64,000 nucleotides of DNA from Blautia wexlerae DSM 19850 (lineage in GTDB: Bacteria; Bacillota; Clostridia; Lachnospirales; Lachnospiraceae), in contig NZ_CP102267.1 in NCBI RefSeq assembly GCF_025148125.1, positions 509,001 through 573,000 of the forward strand, written 5' to 3'. Of this stretch, positions 1-8,750 are shown one piece after another. The translations under genes and the position numbers were made by a program. The notes beneath the pieces were generated by a model that was not told where the DNA came from, made no database searches, and was given only the letters and a program-made list of their open reading frames with translations. Each line of letters begins with the position of its first letter. Within the stretch, counting starts at the first letter, position 1.

Positions 1-210
1 AAATATTTTGGCAATATTATTTCCGATGATATTTATGAAGTACAGAGGATATCTCTTTGTCAGAAAGTTGTGCAGGTAAATCCAGATAAACATTCAGCAG
101 AAATTGAACCTGTATGGGAATGTAGAGTATTGGTGAAAAACAGTGATTCACCGGATAGCAGTTATTTACAAAAGATTTATTTTCATGCGGAAACATTGAA
201 AGTAATGTGA
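1..210 (+). CDS. C-terminal end of an unidentified protein (cut by window start)
   Basis: Frame 1 is open from the first base to a TGA at 208-210 and gives the last 69 residues of a protein that begins outside the window. The fragment is mixed polar and hydrophobic, with no recognisable motif and no obvious membrane segment. Its stop codon overlaps a possible GTG start (207) of the following permease gene, so it is probably the upstream member of the same ABC-exporter operon. I do not recognise the family. The real-gene call rests on the open frame and the tight overlap with the next gene. Confidence 0.55.
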   Translation, partial: KYFGNIISDDIYEVQRISLCQKVVQVNPDKHSAEIEPVWECRVLVKNSDSPDSSYLQKIYFHAETLKVM

Positions 211-1004
211 TAAATTTGAGACGAGATATGAAGAATATAATAAAAACAGATTTCAAAAGAGCATTAAAGGGAGCTAAATTTCCTTTGGCAATTATCCTGA
301 TGTTTTTTGTATGGGAATTCAATAGCAAAAGATTTGCTGACAGTCAGGATGTTTTGTACCTTTTTGTGCATGTATGGGGACGTTCAATAACTCCGCTTCT
401 GGCAATGATTGTTACATCAACAGTTTATGTAACTTCTTATTGTGAAGATACGGAAAATCATTTTTTGAGATGCAGTATTCAGAGAGTAGGAATCAGAAAG
501 TATGTTATATCTAAAATTATTGTTGTATTCTGTACATCTTTTCTGGTGGTGATTCTGGGAAGTATTATTTTTGTTATATGGCAGTGTCATGAATTGCCAT
601 TGGTTTCTTCTGACAGTATTACAGTAGAAAACTTTAAATCAGAGAGTTGCTTTGGATGGCTTTTACCTGAAAATACAGAATTATATATGGGGGTGCAGAT
701 ATTTTTAGATGGATTATATTGCGCATCTATGAGTGTGCTTAGTCTTGCGCTGTCAACATTTGTAAGAGATTCTTATGCAGTGTATGCGTTTCCATTTCTG
801 TTAAATTATTTCTTTATTTTTTTATTCTCAAGGATAGCAGTCAAATATCCCATGTTGTATATGGAGGAAATATATAATTCTGCAACAAAAACATACACGG
901 ATGATCCTGTTCTGCTCATAGCATATGCGCTTTTTGTGACAGTGGTATTTTGTGGGATAAGCGGAATGATTATGTTAAAAAAGATAGAGGGTGAATATCG
1001 ATGA
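207..1004 (+). CDS. ABC-2 type transporter permease subunit (first of two)
   Basis: A protein of 265 residues with about six hydrophobic segments: one near residues 25-40, a pair around 55-75 and 100-125, then three in the C-terminal half. It ends in a short basic tail. This is the usual layout of ABC-2 exporter permeases, which form the membrane channel for lantibiotic, bacteriocin or drug export with a separate ATPase. The start is GTG 207 or ATG 228; neither has a strong ribosome site. It overlaps the next permease by 4 bases (ATGA), which indicates translational coupling. The substrate cannot be told from sequence. Family assignment comes from topology and from the ATPase two genes downstream, not from a signature motif. 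Confidence 0.7.
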   Translation: MINLRRDMKNIIKTDFKRALKGAKFPLAIILMFFVWEFNSKRFADSQDVLYLFVHVWGRSITPLLAMIVTSTVYVTSYCEDTENHFLRCSIQRVGIRKYVISKIIVVFCTSFLVVILGSIIFVIWQCHELPLVSSDSITVENFKSESCFGWLLPENTELYMGVQIFLDGLYCASMSVLSLALSTFVRDSYAVYAFPFLLNYFFIFLFSRIAVKYPMLYMEEIYNSATKTYTDDPVLLIAYALFVTVVFCGISGMIMLKKIEGEYR

Positions 1005-1837
1005 AAGTCTTGAGTCAGGCCAGGCGGATTTGCGGTTATCAATTGAGAATTCTGCGGGGAAATTATAAGCTTTATCTGATTCCGGTCTGCCTTTTTGTTT
1101 ATATGTTAAATGAATTGATTCCAATAAGAGATTTTTTGTTTTCTGTAAATGAAAAAGCTTCACCATTTTTGCTTCCATTTATATTCAATGATGTTATGCT
1201 GACTGCATCTATATTTGTAGCTGCTATGCTGTTTTTTATAGATGCACCATTTTATGATAAATATCAGCTCTTTGTGATTATGAGAGGTGGAACCTCCGAA
1301 TGGGTGCTTGGACATATTATGTATATTTTTTCAGTCAGTATACTGTATATGTTGTGTCTGACAGGAATAAGTATTTTGATTATTTTTCCCAACGTTTGTC
1401 TGAGCGGGGAATGGGGGCGGATTTGGACAACACTTGCTCTTACTGATGCAGGAGAGCAATTTGGTCTTAGTTTTGGAGTGTCCGGATATCTTATCTTTGA
1501 ATACGGACCTTTAGAAGCTATGTTCCTTGTAGGCGGGTTGGGATTTTTCATCTGTTCTTTTTATGGATTATGTTTGTGGTGTCTGAATCTGTGCGTTGGT
1601 AAGATTATCAGTTTTGTAACAGTGTCTGCATCAATTATTCTTGTAACAAGAATAAAATATCTTCCTGAATGGATAATGTACTTAACGCCAAGTGCATGGA
1701 TGGATTTAAATAACCTATCGAAATATGCAAGGTATGAAATAGACGTGGTCAGAGCATTTATAATTCTGGTTCTTGGTTGCCTCTGCCTGTCAGGAATTGC
1801 GTATTATGTGACAGTGCATTCAGATATTTCAGGATGA
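1001..1837 (+). CDS. ABC-2 type transporter permease subunit (second of two)
   Basis: A 278-residue polytopic membrane protein with about six hydrophobic stretches. There is a large loop between segments near residues 130-165, where it contains a Gly/Glu-rich extracellular-type segment. Its start codon lies inside the stop of the preceding permease. The pair probably forms a heterodimeric channel powered by the ATPase at 1850. A two-permease plus one-ATPase set is common in bacitracin/lantibiotic-type self-protection exporters, but no lantibiotic or sensor gene is visible on this side, so that role is only a possibility. Confidence 0.7.
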   Translation: MKVLSQARRICGYQLRILRGNYKLYLIPVCLFVYMLNELIPIRDFLFSVNEKASPFLLPFIFNDVMLTASIFVAAMLFFIDAPFYDKYQLFVIMRGGTSEWVLGHIMYIFSVSILYMLCLTGISILIIFPNVCLSGEWGRIWTTLALTDAGEQFGLSFGVSGYLIFEYGPLEAMFLVGGLGFFICSFYGLCLWCLNLCVGKIISFVTVSASIILVTRIKYLPEWIMYLTPSAWMDLNNLSKYARYEIDVVRAFIILVLGCLCLSGIAYYVTVHSDISG

Positions 1838-1849
1838 AAGGATATAGTT

Positions 1850-2455
1850 GTGGATAATATGGCAATAATCGTACGAAATGTAACAAAAAAATTTGGAAAT
1901 GTAACTGTGTTAGATAATGTATCTTTACAGGTAAAAAAGGGAACGATATGTGGAATTGTTGGAAGAAATGGATCAGGCAAAACCGTTTTATTCAAATGTA
2001 TCTGTGGACTGCTTCAGATTAATGAAGGATCGATCCTGGTGGATAAAAAAGAGATTGGAGCAATCATTGAAGAACCAGGATTTCTCAAGCAGTATTCAGG
2101 AAAGCAGAATCTTAGATTACTTGCATCAATGTCGGGAAAAGAAAATATAGACATTGAAAAAGCATTAAAAGTTGTAGGATTAGAATGCGCTGGTAGAAAA
2201 AAAGTTGGAAAGTATTCTATGGGGATGAGACAGAGACTTGGAATTGCACAGGCAATTATGGAAAATCAGAGTATTTTGATTTTGGATGAGCCCATGAATG
2301 GTTTAGATAATAAAGGGGTAGATGAAATACGTAAGTTGATTTTGGATTTGAAAAATGAGGGACGGTCGATCATTCTGGCAAGTCATAACAGAGAAGATAT
2401 TCAAATCTTGTGTGATCAAGTGTACGAAATGGATAATGGAAAGATTATAGGGTGA
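1850..2455 (+). CDS. ABC transporter ATP-binding protein
   Basis: A 201-residue nucleotide-binding domain, short but complete. It has Walker A (GRNGSGKT, near residues 38-45), a signature motif (YSMGMRQRLG, near 123-132) and Walker B with the catalytic Glu (ILILDEPMNGLD, near 142-153). It also has a D-loop and a switch His (ASHN). It starts at GTG 1850, seven bases after a GAAAGGA ribosome site. It hydrolyses ATP to drive the two permeases encoded just upstream, 12 bases away. The family is certain; the substrate is unknown. A palindromic repeat follows the stop codon immediately and may act as the transcript end. Confidence 0.93.
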   Translation: MDNMAIIVRNVTKKFGNVTVLDNVSLQVKKGTICGIVGRNGSGKTVLFKCICGLLQINEGSILVDKKEIGAIIEEPGFLKQYSGKQNLRLLASMSGKENIDIEKALKVVGLECAGRKKVGKYSMGMRQRLGIAQAIMENQSILILDEPMNGLDNKGVDEIRKLILDLKNEGRSIILASHNREDIQILCDQVYEMDNGKIIG

Positions 2456-2458
2456 TAT

Positions 2459-2542
2459 TATAGCAATTCCATAAAATAATGCAATCAAGACAGTTCAGAA
2501 GAGCGCGAAGTCCTGATTGCATTATTTTATGGAATTGCTATA
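2459..2542. repeat. 84-bp palindromic repeat with TATAGCAATT ends (MITE-like)
   Basis: Two 33-bp arms (2459-2491 and 2510-2542) are inverted copies of each other with one mismatch, around an 18-base loop. The ends are TATAGCAATTCC and its complement. A related element with the same termini and the same loop-proximal GACAGTTCAG word lies at 49318-49478, and a more decayed one at 49217-49299. No coding capacity. It is probably a non-autonomous mobile palindrome and may also act as a bidirectional transcript end between the ABC operon and the convergent EamA gene. Confidence 0.85.
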
Positions 2543-2565
2543 GAAAATACATATGCTAAGGGGTA

Positions 2566-3507
2566 TTATTCTGCCTGTTTCTGTGGCAGCTGTGCGAGGA
2601 TGATCGCGGCAAACATGATCACGCATCCGAGGATTTCTTTTGCACTTAACTGCTGTCCAAGGAGAACCCATCCGGCAAGGACGGAGATGCAGGATTCCAA
2701 ACTGAGGATCAGGGATGCCACAGTCGGATTCATGTTCTTCTGTCCTATGATCTGCAGGGTGTAGGCTACACCGCAGGACATAATACCTGCATAGAGGATT
2801 GGCATCCATGCCCGGCAGATTGCAGAAAATTCCGGATGCTCAAACAGCAGTGCAGGAATACCGGAAAGGATTCCGCAGGTCAGGAACTGGATGCAGGAAA
2901 GTTTTACTCCGTCAGCTTTCGGAGAAAAGTGGTCAATGACCAGAATGTGTATGGAGAATAAGAATGCGCATACCAGTACAAGCAGGTCACCTTTTCCGAT
3001 GGAGAATTCGTCTGTAATGCACAGAAGGTAAAGACCGATCAGTGCCATTGCAACAGCAGCCCAGATGAATTTGCTGCATTTTTTGCCAAGAAACAGACCG
3101 ATGATCGGTACAATTACGATATAACAGGCGGTAATAAATCCGGCTTTTCCGACAGTGGTATATTTGATGCCGAACTGCTGGAAGTTGCTTGCCAGACAAA
3201 GGCAGATTCCACAGGAAATACCGCCGATGATCAGGTCTTTTCGTTTCCGGATGCTGGATACAGTGCCGTCGGATGAGCCAACGAAACTGTTAGCTTTTGT
3301 AGCAGCAGTATCGGCGGAGTTTTTGCGTCCGGAAATGAGAATAAGCGGAATCAGTACAACTGACCCGAGCAGGGAACGGACTGCACTAAATGTAAATCCA
3401 CCGACATACTCCATTCCTACGCTCTGAGCCACAAAGGCGATACCCCAGATAATTGCTGCCAGGAGCAGAAACAGGGAATTCTTTAAAGGTATCTGTTGTT
3501 TTTGCAT
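2566..3507 (-). CDS. EamA/DMT-superfamily permease
   Basis: A 313-residue protein with ten predicted hydrophobic helices in two homologous halves, the hallmark of the drug/metabolite transporter (EamA) family. Helix 1 contains the typical WGIAFVAQ stretch, and the second half has a matching conserved segment near residues 240-260 (GVAYTLQIIGQKN). A polar insert of about 25 residues (around 65-90) sits in the loop between helices 2 and 3. It likely exports or imports a small metabolite; the substrate is not predictable. It stands alone on the minus strand. The start is ATG at 3505-3507 with an AAGGA site about 11 bases upstream. Confidence 0.88.
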   Translation of the reverse strand: MQKQQIPLKNSLFLLLAAIIWGIAFVAQSVGMEYVGGFTFSAVRSLLGSVVLIPLILISGRKNSADTAATKANSFVGSSDGTVSSIRKRKDLIIGGISCGICLCLASNFQQFGIKYTTVGKAGFITACYIVIVPIIGLFLGKKCSKFIWAAVAMALIGLYLLCITDEFSIGKGDLLVLVCAFLFSIHILVIDHFSPKADGVKLSCIQFLTCGILSGIPALLFEHPEFSAICRAWMPILYAGIMSCGVAYTLQIIGQKNMNPTVASLILSLESCISVLAGWVLLGQQLSAKEILGCVIMFAAIILAQLPQKQAE

Positions 3508-3605
3508 TTGTAAAAAAATCCTTCCTTATAAATAGTGATGTGTAAATGAAATGTATAAAATGTGGATAATGCAAAATATTTATTCATACAGTGTGGACAG
3601 AAGCA

Positions 3606-3770
3606 GTAGAGTGTGTCTGAAAAATGCTTTCTGCAAGATGTGCGTCACAATTTGTGGGATATTTTGCCCGGATGAGGGCGCCGTAGCGGGCTACGGCAAC
3701 TGAATTCGGGTGAAATATCCTGCAAAGTGGGGCGTGCAGATTGCGGGAATGATTTTTCAGACACGCTCTA
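3606..3770. repeat. 165-bp imperfect inverted-repeat element
   Basis: Starts TAGAGTGTGTCTGAAAAAT and ends with the near-complement. The arms stay complementary, with bulges, down to a GCCGTAGC/GCTACGGC tip near 3680-3700. It is the main content of the gene-free stretch 3508-3943, whose remainder holds the NCS2 terminator and an AT-rich spacer. A 45-bp remnant of the same arm occurs inverted at 39992-40036 with three mismatches. This looks like a non-coding palindromic repeat that has moved within the genome. Confidence 0.8.
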
Positions 3771-3862
3771 GAAACTGCAAATATCCCGCTGATTTATAAA
3801 ATGAATAAACACTTTCATAATTATACAACACAGACCAGGAAAGTGAAAGAAAATTATGGTAA

Positions 3863-3896
3863 CAAAAAAGAAGCCCCTGCAGGAGGCTTCTTTTTC
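3863..3896. terminator. Bidirectional intrinsic terminator
   Basis: The stem AAGAAGCC (3868-3875) pairs with GGCTTCTT (3885-3892) around a GC-rich self-complementary loop. An A-run lies on one side and a T-run on the other, so it works on both strands. It sits 48 bases after the NCS2 permease stop on the minus strand. A second small hairpin (CGCAAAT/ATTTGCG, about 3896-3914) lies between it and the gene. Confidence 0.85.
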
Positions 3897-3943
3897 GCAA
3901 ATGTGTAAATTTGCGTTTTTAATCTTGCTTCTGATTTTCCGGA

Positions 3944-5320
3944 TCAGATAAAGATATATTTCAAAATAAACAATACAGCCAGTACATACATCAGTACGCT
4001 GATTCTCTTTTCCTTAGCTTTACCTGTAACAACGTTGATGATCACATAGGAGATAACACCCATGGAGATACCTTCAGAAATGCTGTACAGGAATGGCATT
4101 GCGATGATCGCGATAAATGCCGGGATGGCTTCCGTCAGGTCGTTGAAATCAATCTTGGTTACTGATGTGAGCATCAGGAATCCAACGATGATCAGAGCCG
4201 GTGCTGTGGCAAAGGATGGGATTGCCAGGAAAATCGGGGATAACAGCAGTGATAATCCGAAGAGGATGGCTGCTATCAGGGAAGTAAGTCCTGTACGTCC
4301 GCCTTCAGCAACACCGGAAGCACTCTCTACGAAAGTAGTAACTGTGGAAGTACCACACATAGCACCTACTGTAGTTCCTACTGCGTCAGAAAGAAGAGCA
4401 CCTTTGATGTTTGGAAGTTTGCCTTCTTTGTCAAGCATATCAGCTTTGGAAGCAACGCCGATCAGTGTTCCAAGTGTATCGAACATATCTACAAACAGGA
4501 ATGCAAACATAATGACTACGAAATCAAGTGTGAAGACAATGGAGAAGTCCATTTTCATAAATGTGGGAGCCATGCTTGGGATGGAGATTCCGTTTGAGAA
4601 ATCAGGCAGGAGGCTGAACCAGCCGGCTGCAGGATCAGGTTTGTAAAGTCCTGTCAATTGACAGATAATGCCAAGTCCCCATGTGATCAGGATACCCCAG
4701 AGAATGTTTCCTTTTACACTCTTAACAAGAAGGATGGCGGTGATGAGAAGTCCGATCAGCGCCAGAAGAACTGTAATTCCTTCTGTATTGAAGGTCCCGC
4801 CGGAAACGGAGGATTTAAAGGAAAATACACTTACCAGAGTGGAGTCATTGTTAACTACGATCTTAGCATTCTGCAGTCCGATGAAAGCAATAAACAGTCC
4901 GATACCAACAGATACTGCATGTTTCAGGTTCATTGGAATAGCGTTAAAAATCGCTTCACGCACATTAGTGAGTGATAAAAGGATAAAAATAATACCTTCT
5001 ACAAATACAGCTGCCAGTGCCTGCTGCCAGTTGTATCCCATGCCAAGAACAACTGTGTATGCAAAGTAGGCATTTAAGCCCATGCCCGGTGCAAGAACGA
5101 ACGGGTAGTTAGAAAGCAGTGCCATCAGGCAGGTGGCAATAAAGGATGACAGTGCGGTCGCTGTAAAAACAGCTCCTCTGTCCATGCCGGACGCTTCCAG
5201 AATATTTGGGTTAACAGCCAGAATGTATGCCATTGTCATGAATGTGGTAATACCTGCCATAACTTCGGTCTTTACATCTGTGTGGTTCTCTTTGAGATGG
5301 AATAATTTGTCAAGATTCAT
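3944..5320 (-). CDS. NCS2-family purine (guanine/hypoxanthine/adenine) permease
   Basis: A 458-residue protein with about 12-14 membrane segments and the AzgA/PbuG-type N-terminus (ending in a TEVMAGITTFMTMAYIL stretch). It retains the conserved LAPGMGLNAYF and the FVDMFDTLGTLIG segment of this family. These proton-linked permeases import purine bases. It lies downstream of guanine deaminase on the same strand, behind a guanine-type riboswitch, so guanine or hypoxanthine is the likely substrate. The ribosome site GGGGG is seven bases before the ATG at 5318-5320. Family is certain; exact substrate is inferred. Confidence 0.93.
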   Translation of the reverse strand: MNLDKLFHLKENHTDVKTEVMAGITTFMTMAYILAVNPNILEASGMDRGAVFTATALSSFIATCLMALLSNYPFVLAPGMGLNAYFAYTVVLGMGYNWQQALAAVFVEGIIFILLSLTNVREAIFNAIPMNLKHAVSVGIGLFIAFIGLQNAKIVVNNDSTLVSVFSFKSSVSGGTFNTEGITVLLALIGLLITAILLVKSVKGNILWGILITWGLGIICQLTGLYKPDPAAGWFSLLPDFSNGISIPSMAPTFMKMDFSIVFTLDFVVIMFAFLFVDMFDTLGTLIGVASKADMLDKEGKLPNIKGALLSDAVGTTVGAMCGTSTVTTFVESASGVAEGGRTGLTSLIAAILFGLSLLLSPIFLAIPSFATAPALIIVGFLMLTSVTKIDFNDLTEAIPAFIAIIAMPFLYSISEGISMGVISYVIINVVTGKAKEKRISVLMYVLAVLFILKYIFI

Positions 5321-5419
5321 AATCTTTCCCCCTTTTGATTTTAAAAATTGCCGGCCGTTTTGTGGTGCCTCAGATAATCATCCCGAAAAAACAGGGTGAA
5401 ACTCCTGGAATCAATCGTC

Positions 5420-5450
5420 CCGGCATATCGTTTTGTTAACGATATGCCGG
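5420..5450 (-). other. Intercistronic stem-loop between guaD and the purine permease
   Basis: A perfect inverted repeat CCGGCATATCG... /...CGATATGCCGG with a short loop. Read in the direction of the two genes it lacks a following T-run, so it is unlikely to be a full terminator. It may stabilise the upstream message or reduce read-through between the two genes. Confidence 0.6.
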
Positions 5451-5482
5451 AAAAACACCATCAGAATCTGTATTTCCTGCAG

Positions 5483-6760
5483 TTACAGAATCTTTCTTCC
5501 GGCTACATATTTAGCGGTAATATTACGGTCATCGGAAAGGTAGATCAGTCTTTCAAGTCTGTCCCTCGGAGAGAGCTTCAGTGGAGTTGGAATAGTGCTG
5601 TCATTAAGCACAACCGCATCAAATTCATACCCCTCCTTAAAGCTTCCAACCTTTCCAAAGAAGGAACCGCCTCCTTCTGTTCCCATATAAAAGGCTTCTT
5701 CAACAGTGAGCGGCTTCATGGAAGAATCAACCAGCCGCCAGTACAGCTTGGAAACCTGAATAGCATCAGCCATGGCACGCAGAATAGAAACGGAAGTTCC
5801 ACCTGCAATGTCAGAGCCCAGTCCGATGTGTAAGCCTTCGTCCAGATAACGTCTCGCAGGAGAGATACCTGAGGCGAGATTTGTGTTGGACTGCGGACAA
5901 TGAGCAATATAAACGCCCTGCTTTTTCATAAGGGCAATTTCTTCATCCGAAGAATGAACACAATGAGCCATGATCGTCGGACAGTCACCGCCGAAAAGAC
6001 CGAACTGGCTATATGCTTCTCCATAAAAATGTGTATTCGGACAAAGCTCCTTCACCCAGGCAATTTCACCGAAATTTTCAGAAAGGTGTGACTGCATAGG
6101 CAGGTGATACCTCTTCTGAATCTTCGAAAGCTTCTCCATCAGCTCATCAGAACAGGATGGAGTAAATCTCGGAGTAAGGATCGGCTTTACATTTTCAAAT
6201 TTATCAAGCGTATCCTTAATCCACTGAACCGTAGCATCAGCAGAAGCCTGAGCACTCTCTTCCTGCAACTGCGGAGAACCATTACGGTCCATATTTACCT
6301 TGCCGACCATAGCCTTTATTCCGGTTTTATCCAGTTGTTCCATCAGGATCTCGGTAGCAGGGACATGCAGAGTTCCGAAAATACATGCTCTTGTATTTGG
6401 GCTCTTCTTCATATCCTCAGTGAAAATAGAGTAAGCCTCTTTTGCAAACTCTGTATCTTCATAACGCGCTTCCTGCGGAAAAGTATAAGTATTCAGCCAG
6501 TCCAACAGCTCAAGATCCATACCCGAGGCACGAAACGTATACTGCGGAGCATGAAGATGCAGATCAGTCAGTCCCGGAATAATCAGTTCATCGCCAAAAT
6601 CTGTGCATGAGATTCCTGCAAATTTCTCAGGAAGCTCATCAAACACCCCTGCACATCGCCCATCTTCACATACTAAATATCCATTTTCAGTGATGGAAAG
6701 TTCTGTCAGAGAATTACTGTAGCAAATCGTTCCCTTTAAAACAAAAGTCTGCTCGTTCAT
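5483..6760 (-). CDS. guaD: Guanine deaminase (amidohydrolase family)
   Basis: A 425-residue metal-dependent amidohydrolase that converts guanine to xanthine and ammonia in the cytoplasm. Zinc-site and catalytic motifs visible: PGLTDLHLHAPQ (near 60-71), a PMQSHLSEN segment (near 220), MAHCVHSS (near 264), and LGSDIAGG in the C-terminal third. The C-terminus returns to the composite beta-domain. The second ATG (6758-6760) is preferred because it lies seven bases after AGGAGG; the ATG two codons upstream abuts that site. It is followed by the purine permease and preceded by a purine riboswitch, giving a purine salvage/catabolism unit. Confidence 0.93.
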   Translation of the reverse strand: MNEQTFVLKGTICYSNSLTELSITENGYLVCEDGRCAGVFDELPEKFAGISCTDFGDELIIPGLTDLHLHAPQYTFRASGMDLELLDWLNTYTFPQEARYEDTEFAKEAYSIFTEDMKKSPNTRACIFGTLHVPATEILMEQLDKTGIKAMVGKVNMDRNGSPQLQEESAQASADATVQWIKDTLDKFENVKPILTPRFTPSCSDELMEKLSKIQKRYHLPMQSHLSENFGEIAWVKELCPNTHFYGEAYSQFGLFGGDCPTIMAHCVHSSDEEIALMKKQGVYIAHCPQSNTNLASGISPARRYLDEGLHIGLGSDIAGGTSVSILRAMADAIQVSKLYWRLVDSSMKPLTVEEAFYMGTEGGGSFFGKVGSFKEGYEFDAVVLNDSTIPTPLKLSPRDRLERLIYLSDDRNITAKYVAGRKIL

Positions 6761-6847
6761 AACCATACCTCCTTTTTGCGGTTAAGGAAAGGCAAAAAAA
6801 ATCTACCGATGCTGCCTTTACCTCATTCTTTCTCCCTGGGGAGAGAA

Positions 6848-6908
6848 CTTATAGACAACTATTACGGTAGTTGGTAGAAACGTCCAACCGATTATGGACA
6901 TATATAAG
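6848..6908 (-). promoter_or_regulatory. Purine riboswitch aptamer, guanine-specific type
   Basis: On the minus strand this 61-base stretch matches the purine aptamer: P1 CTTATA/TATAAG, a P2 hairpin with GTCCA/TGGAC arms, the invariant junction GTTTCTACC, and a P3 hairpin with the CCGTAA loop. The specificity base in the last junction (GTCTAT, base 6854 complement) is C, which pairs with guanine or hypoxanthine; adenine switches have U. It lies about 90 bases before the guanine deaminase start. Between them is a CTCTCC/GGAGA hairpin and a T8 run (minus strand) at about 6797-6804, probably part of the expression platform. Loop L2 is less canonical than L3. Confidence 0.88.
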
Positions 6909-7167
6909 TTTACTTATATTGTTTATAAAATGATTATAAAATATTTATAGTTAACTGTCAATTCCTTTCTGCAATTTAATTTAATATTCTTTTTGCATTG
7001 CTATTTGATAATTCATAGTCTATAAAGCATTTTACAGGCAGAATTTATATAAAGTATATGATATCCCATGTGAACTTATACAATCTCTTTCATATTTAAA
7101 GTCTTTCTTATTCATGTAGGCTTTTAACATGCGAATTGATACGATATTTTCCACCTTCCAATTACCA

Positions 7168-7375
7168 GCTTAGAAAAATATTTTATCTGCTATGCATTTG
7201 CAGGCATCTTAGAGATTCTTAGTCCTCTTAAATCTGCGTTATGAGAAGAAAAGTCCATTGCCTGAGCACCAGCGAGCAATCATAGACTTTTCTTCTCATG
7301 CTTTTAGCAGATTTCAGATGACTTAGAATCTCTTAGATGCCGAAACCGCATAGCAGATAAAATATTTTTCTAAGC
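7168..7375. repeat. Long inverted-repeat (hairpin) element, copy 1
   Basis: A 208-bp near-perfect long hairpin occupying much of the 678-base gap between guaD and the AI-2E gene. The outer arms are 26 bases each (GCTTAG...CTAAGC). They are interrupted by conserved mispaired motifs GCATTTGCAGG opposite CCGAAACCGC, and TGCGTTATGAG opposite CTCATGC plus TTTAGCA, with CTGAGC and GCGAG near the tip. The same motifs, at matching 5'-arm spacings but with unrelated stem sequence, occur in copy 2 at 12018-12230 (opposite orientation). No coding capacity. The rest of the gap (6909-7167) is AT-rich with nothing recognised. Confidence 0.85.
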
Positions 7376-7438
7376 GTCCGTTTTTTGGGAAAATATGATA
7401 TAATACTCTCCAATATCAAAAAGAAAGGAAAAACAAAC

Positions 7439-8587
7439 ATGCAGCTAGACAAAGAAAACATAAAAAAAATTCGATGGCTCATCGCATTCGCAATTCTCTT
7501 ATATCTGGGTGTCCAGAACCTGCACATAGTCATCAGCACTGTCAGAGTTCTGCTTGGCTTTCTCTTTCCGTTCATCATTGGCTTTGGAATCGCTTTTATC
7601 CTCAATATTCCAATGAAATTCATAGAACATCATCTGTTCGGAAAAGCCTTGAAACAAGAGAAAAAAACAGCACAAAAACTGGCAAGGCCGGTCAGCCTGG
7701 TGCTTTCTATCTGCTTTGTGATCTGTATAATCGTGATCGTTATGCTGGTAGTAGTACCGGAACTGGGGGCAACATTCGTAAACATAGCGAAAAAGATAGA
7801 AGAAAATATTCCGGTTTTCCAGAAATGGATCGACAATGTATTCGGAAACAATCCGGAAGTTGTGAAATGGGCGCAGTCTCTTGACATTGAGCCGGGAAAA
7901 ATAATCGATTCTGTACTCGGCGTACTGAAGAACGGAGTCAATAACATTGTTTCCTCCACAGTGTCCATCACCATGGGACTTCTGACTACTGCAATGAATG
8001 TATCCATTGGCTTTGTATTCGCCTGCTACGTCCTTTTGCAGAAAGAAAAGCTCCTGCAGCAGATAAAAAAAGCAATGTACGCAATGTTCCCGGAAAAACC
8101 GGTCAGATATCTGGCACATGTATGGAATCTGGCAAACAGGATTTTTTCCAACTTTATTACCGGACAGTGTATCGAAGCTGTGATTCTTGGAAGTATGTTC
8201 TTTGTATCCATGACAATCCTGCATTTTCCATATGCAATGCTGGTGGGTGTCCTGATTTCATTTACAGCATTGATCCCGCTGTTTGGCGGAATTATCGGAT
8301 GTTGGGTAGCATTTTTTCTGATCCTTATGATAAGTCCTGTAAAAGCGGTTCTGTTTCTGGGACTTTTCCTTATCCTGCAGCAGATAGAAGGAAACCTGAT
8401 CTATCCTCATGTGGTAGGTGGTTCTGTCGGGCTTCCATCCATCTGGGTACTGGTAGCTGTAACACTTGGCGGCAGTCTGATGGGAATTGCGGGAATGCTG
8501 ATCTTCATTCCGACAGTATCTGTCATCTATACACTTTTCAGAGAGTGGGTATATGCCCGTCTTGAGAAAAAACAGCTTGTTTTATGA
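7439..8587 (+). CDS. AI-2E family transporter / putative permease (PerM/YdiK-like)
   Basis: A 382-residue membrane protein of the AI-2E transporter superfamily. It has an N-terminal pair of hydrophobic segments (after a basic start), a central amphipathic region (residues about 95-170) and a C-terminal block of five segments. The family hallmark near residues 300-340 (QQIEGNLIYPHVVGGSVGLP) is clear. Family members export small molecules or act as Na+/H+ antiporters, and few transport autoinducer-2, so the function is open. The start is ATG 7439, nine bases after AAAGGA. A TATAAT box is at 7399-7404, just after the long hairpin element, so the element sits right at the promoter. Confidence 0.88.
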   Translation: MQLDKENIKKIRWLIAFAILLYLGVQNLHIVISTVRVLLGFLFPFIIGFGIAFILNIPMKFIEHHLFGKALKQEKKTAQKLARPVSLVLSICFVICIIVIVMLVVVPELGATFVNIAKKIEENIPVFQKWIDNVFGNNPEVVKWAQSLDIEPGKIIDSVLGVLKNGVNNIVSSTVSITMGLLTTAMNVSIGFVFACYVLLQKEKLLQQIKKAMYAMFPEKPVRYLAHVWNLANRIFSNFITGQCIEAVILGSMFFVSMTILHFPYAMLVGVLISFTALIPLFGGIIGCWVAFFLILMISPVKAVLFLGLFLILQQIEGNLIYPHVVGGSVGLPSIWVLVAVTLGGSLMGIAGMLIFIPTVSVIYTLFREWVYARLEKKQLVL

Positions 8588-8750
8588 CGAAATGATTCGT
8601 GATGTGTAGAAAGATGTATTATTGTCCGGATAAACTTGGTAACAAATTTGTAAAAGGACTGTAAATCAGTGTAAGGTCTCTGTAATTGTAATTAATTCGA
8701 TATTTCTGTATTATAGTGATATCTGGTTAAAAATGGAAGGAGATCTTAAG

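Noticed and set aside
4062..5069. Long plus-strand reading frames opposite the NCS2 permease
   Set aside because: They are shadows of a clear minus-strand gene, have no ribosome sites and no family features.
7499..8224. 241-codon minus-strand frame opposite the AI-2E-family gene
   Set aside because: It has His/Tyr/Cys-rich shadow composition and no start signal; the plus-strand gene is unambiguous.
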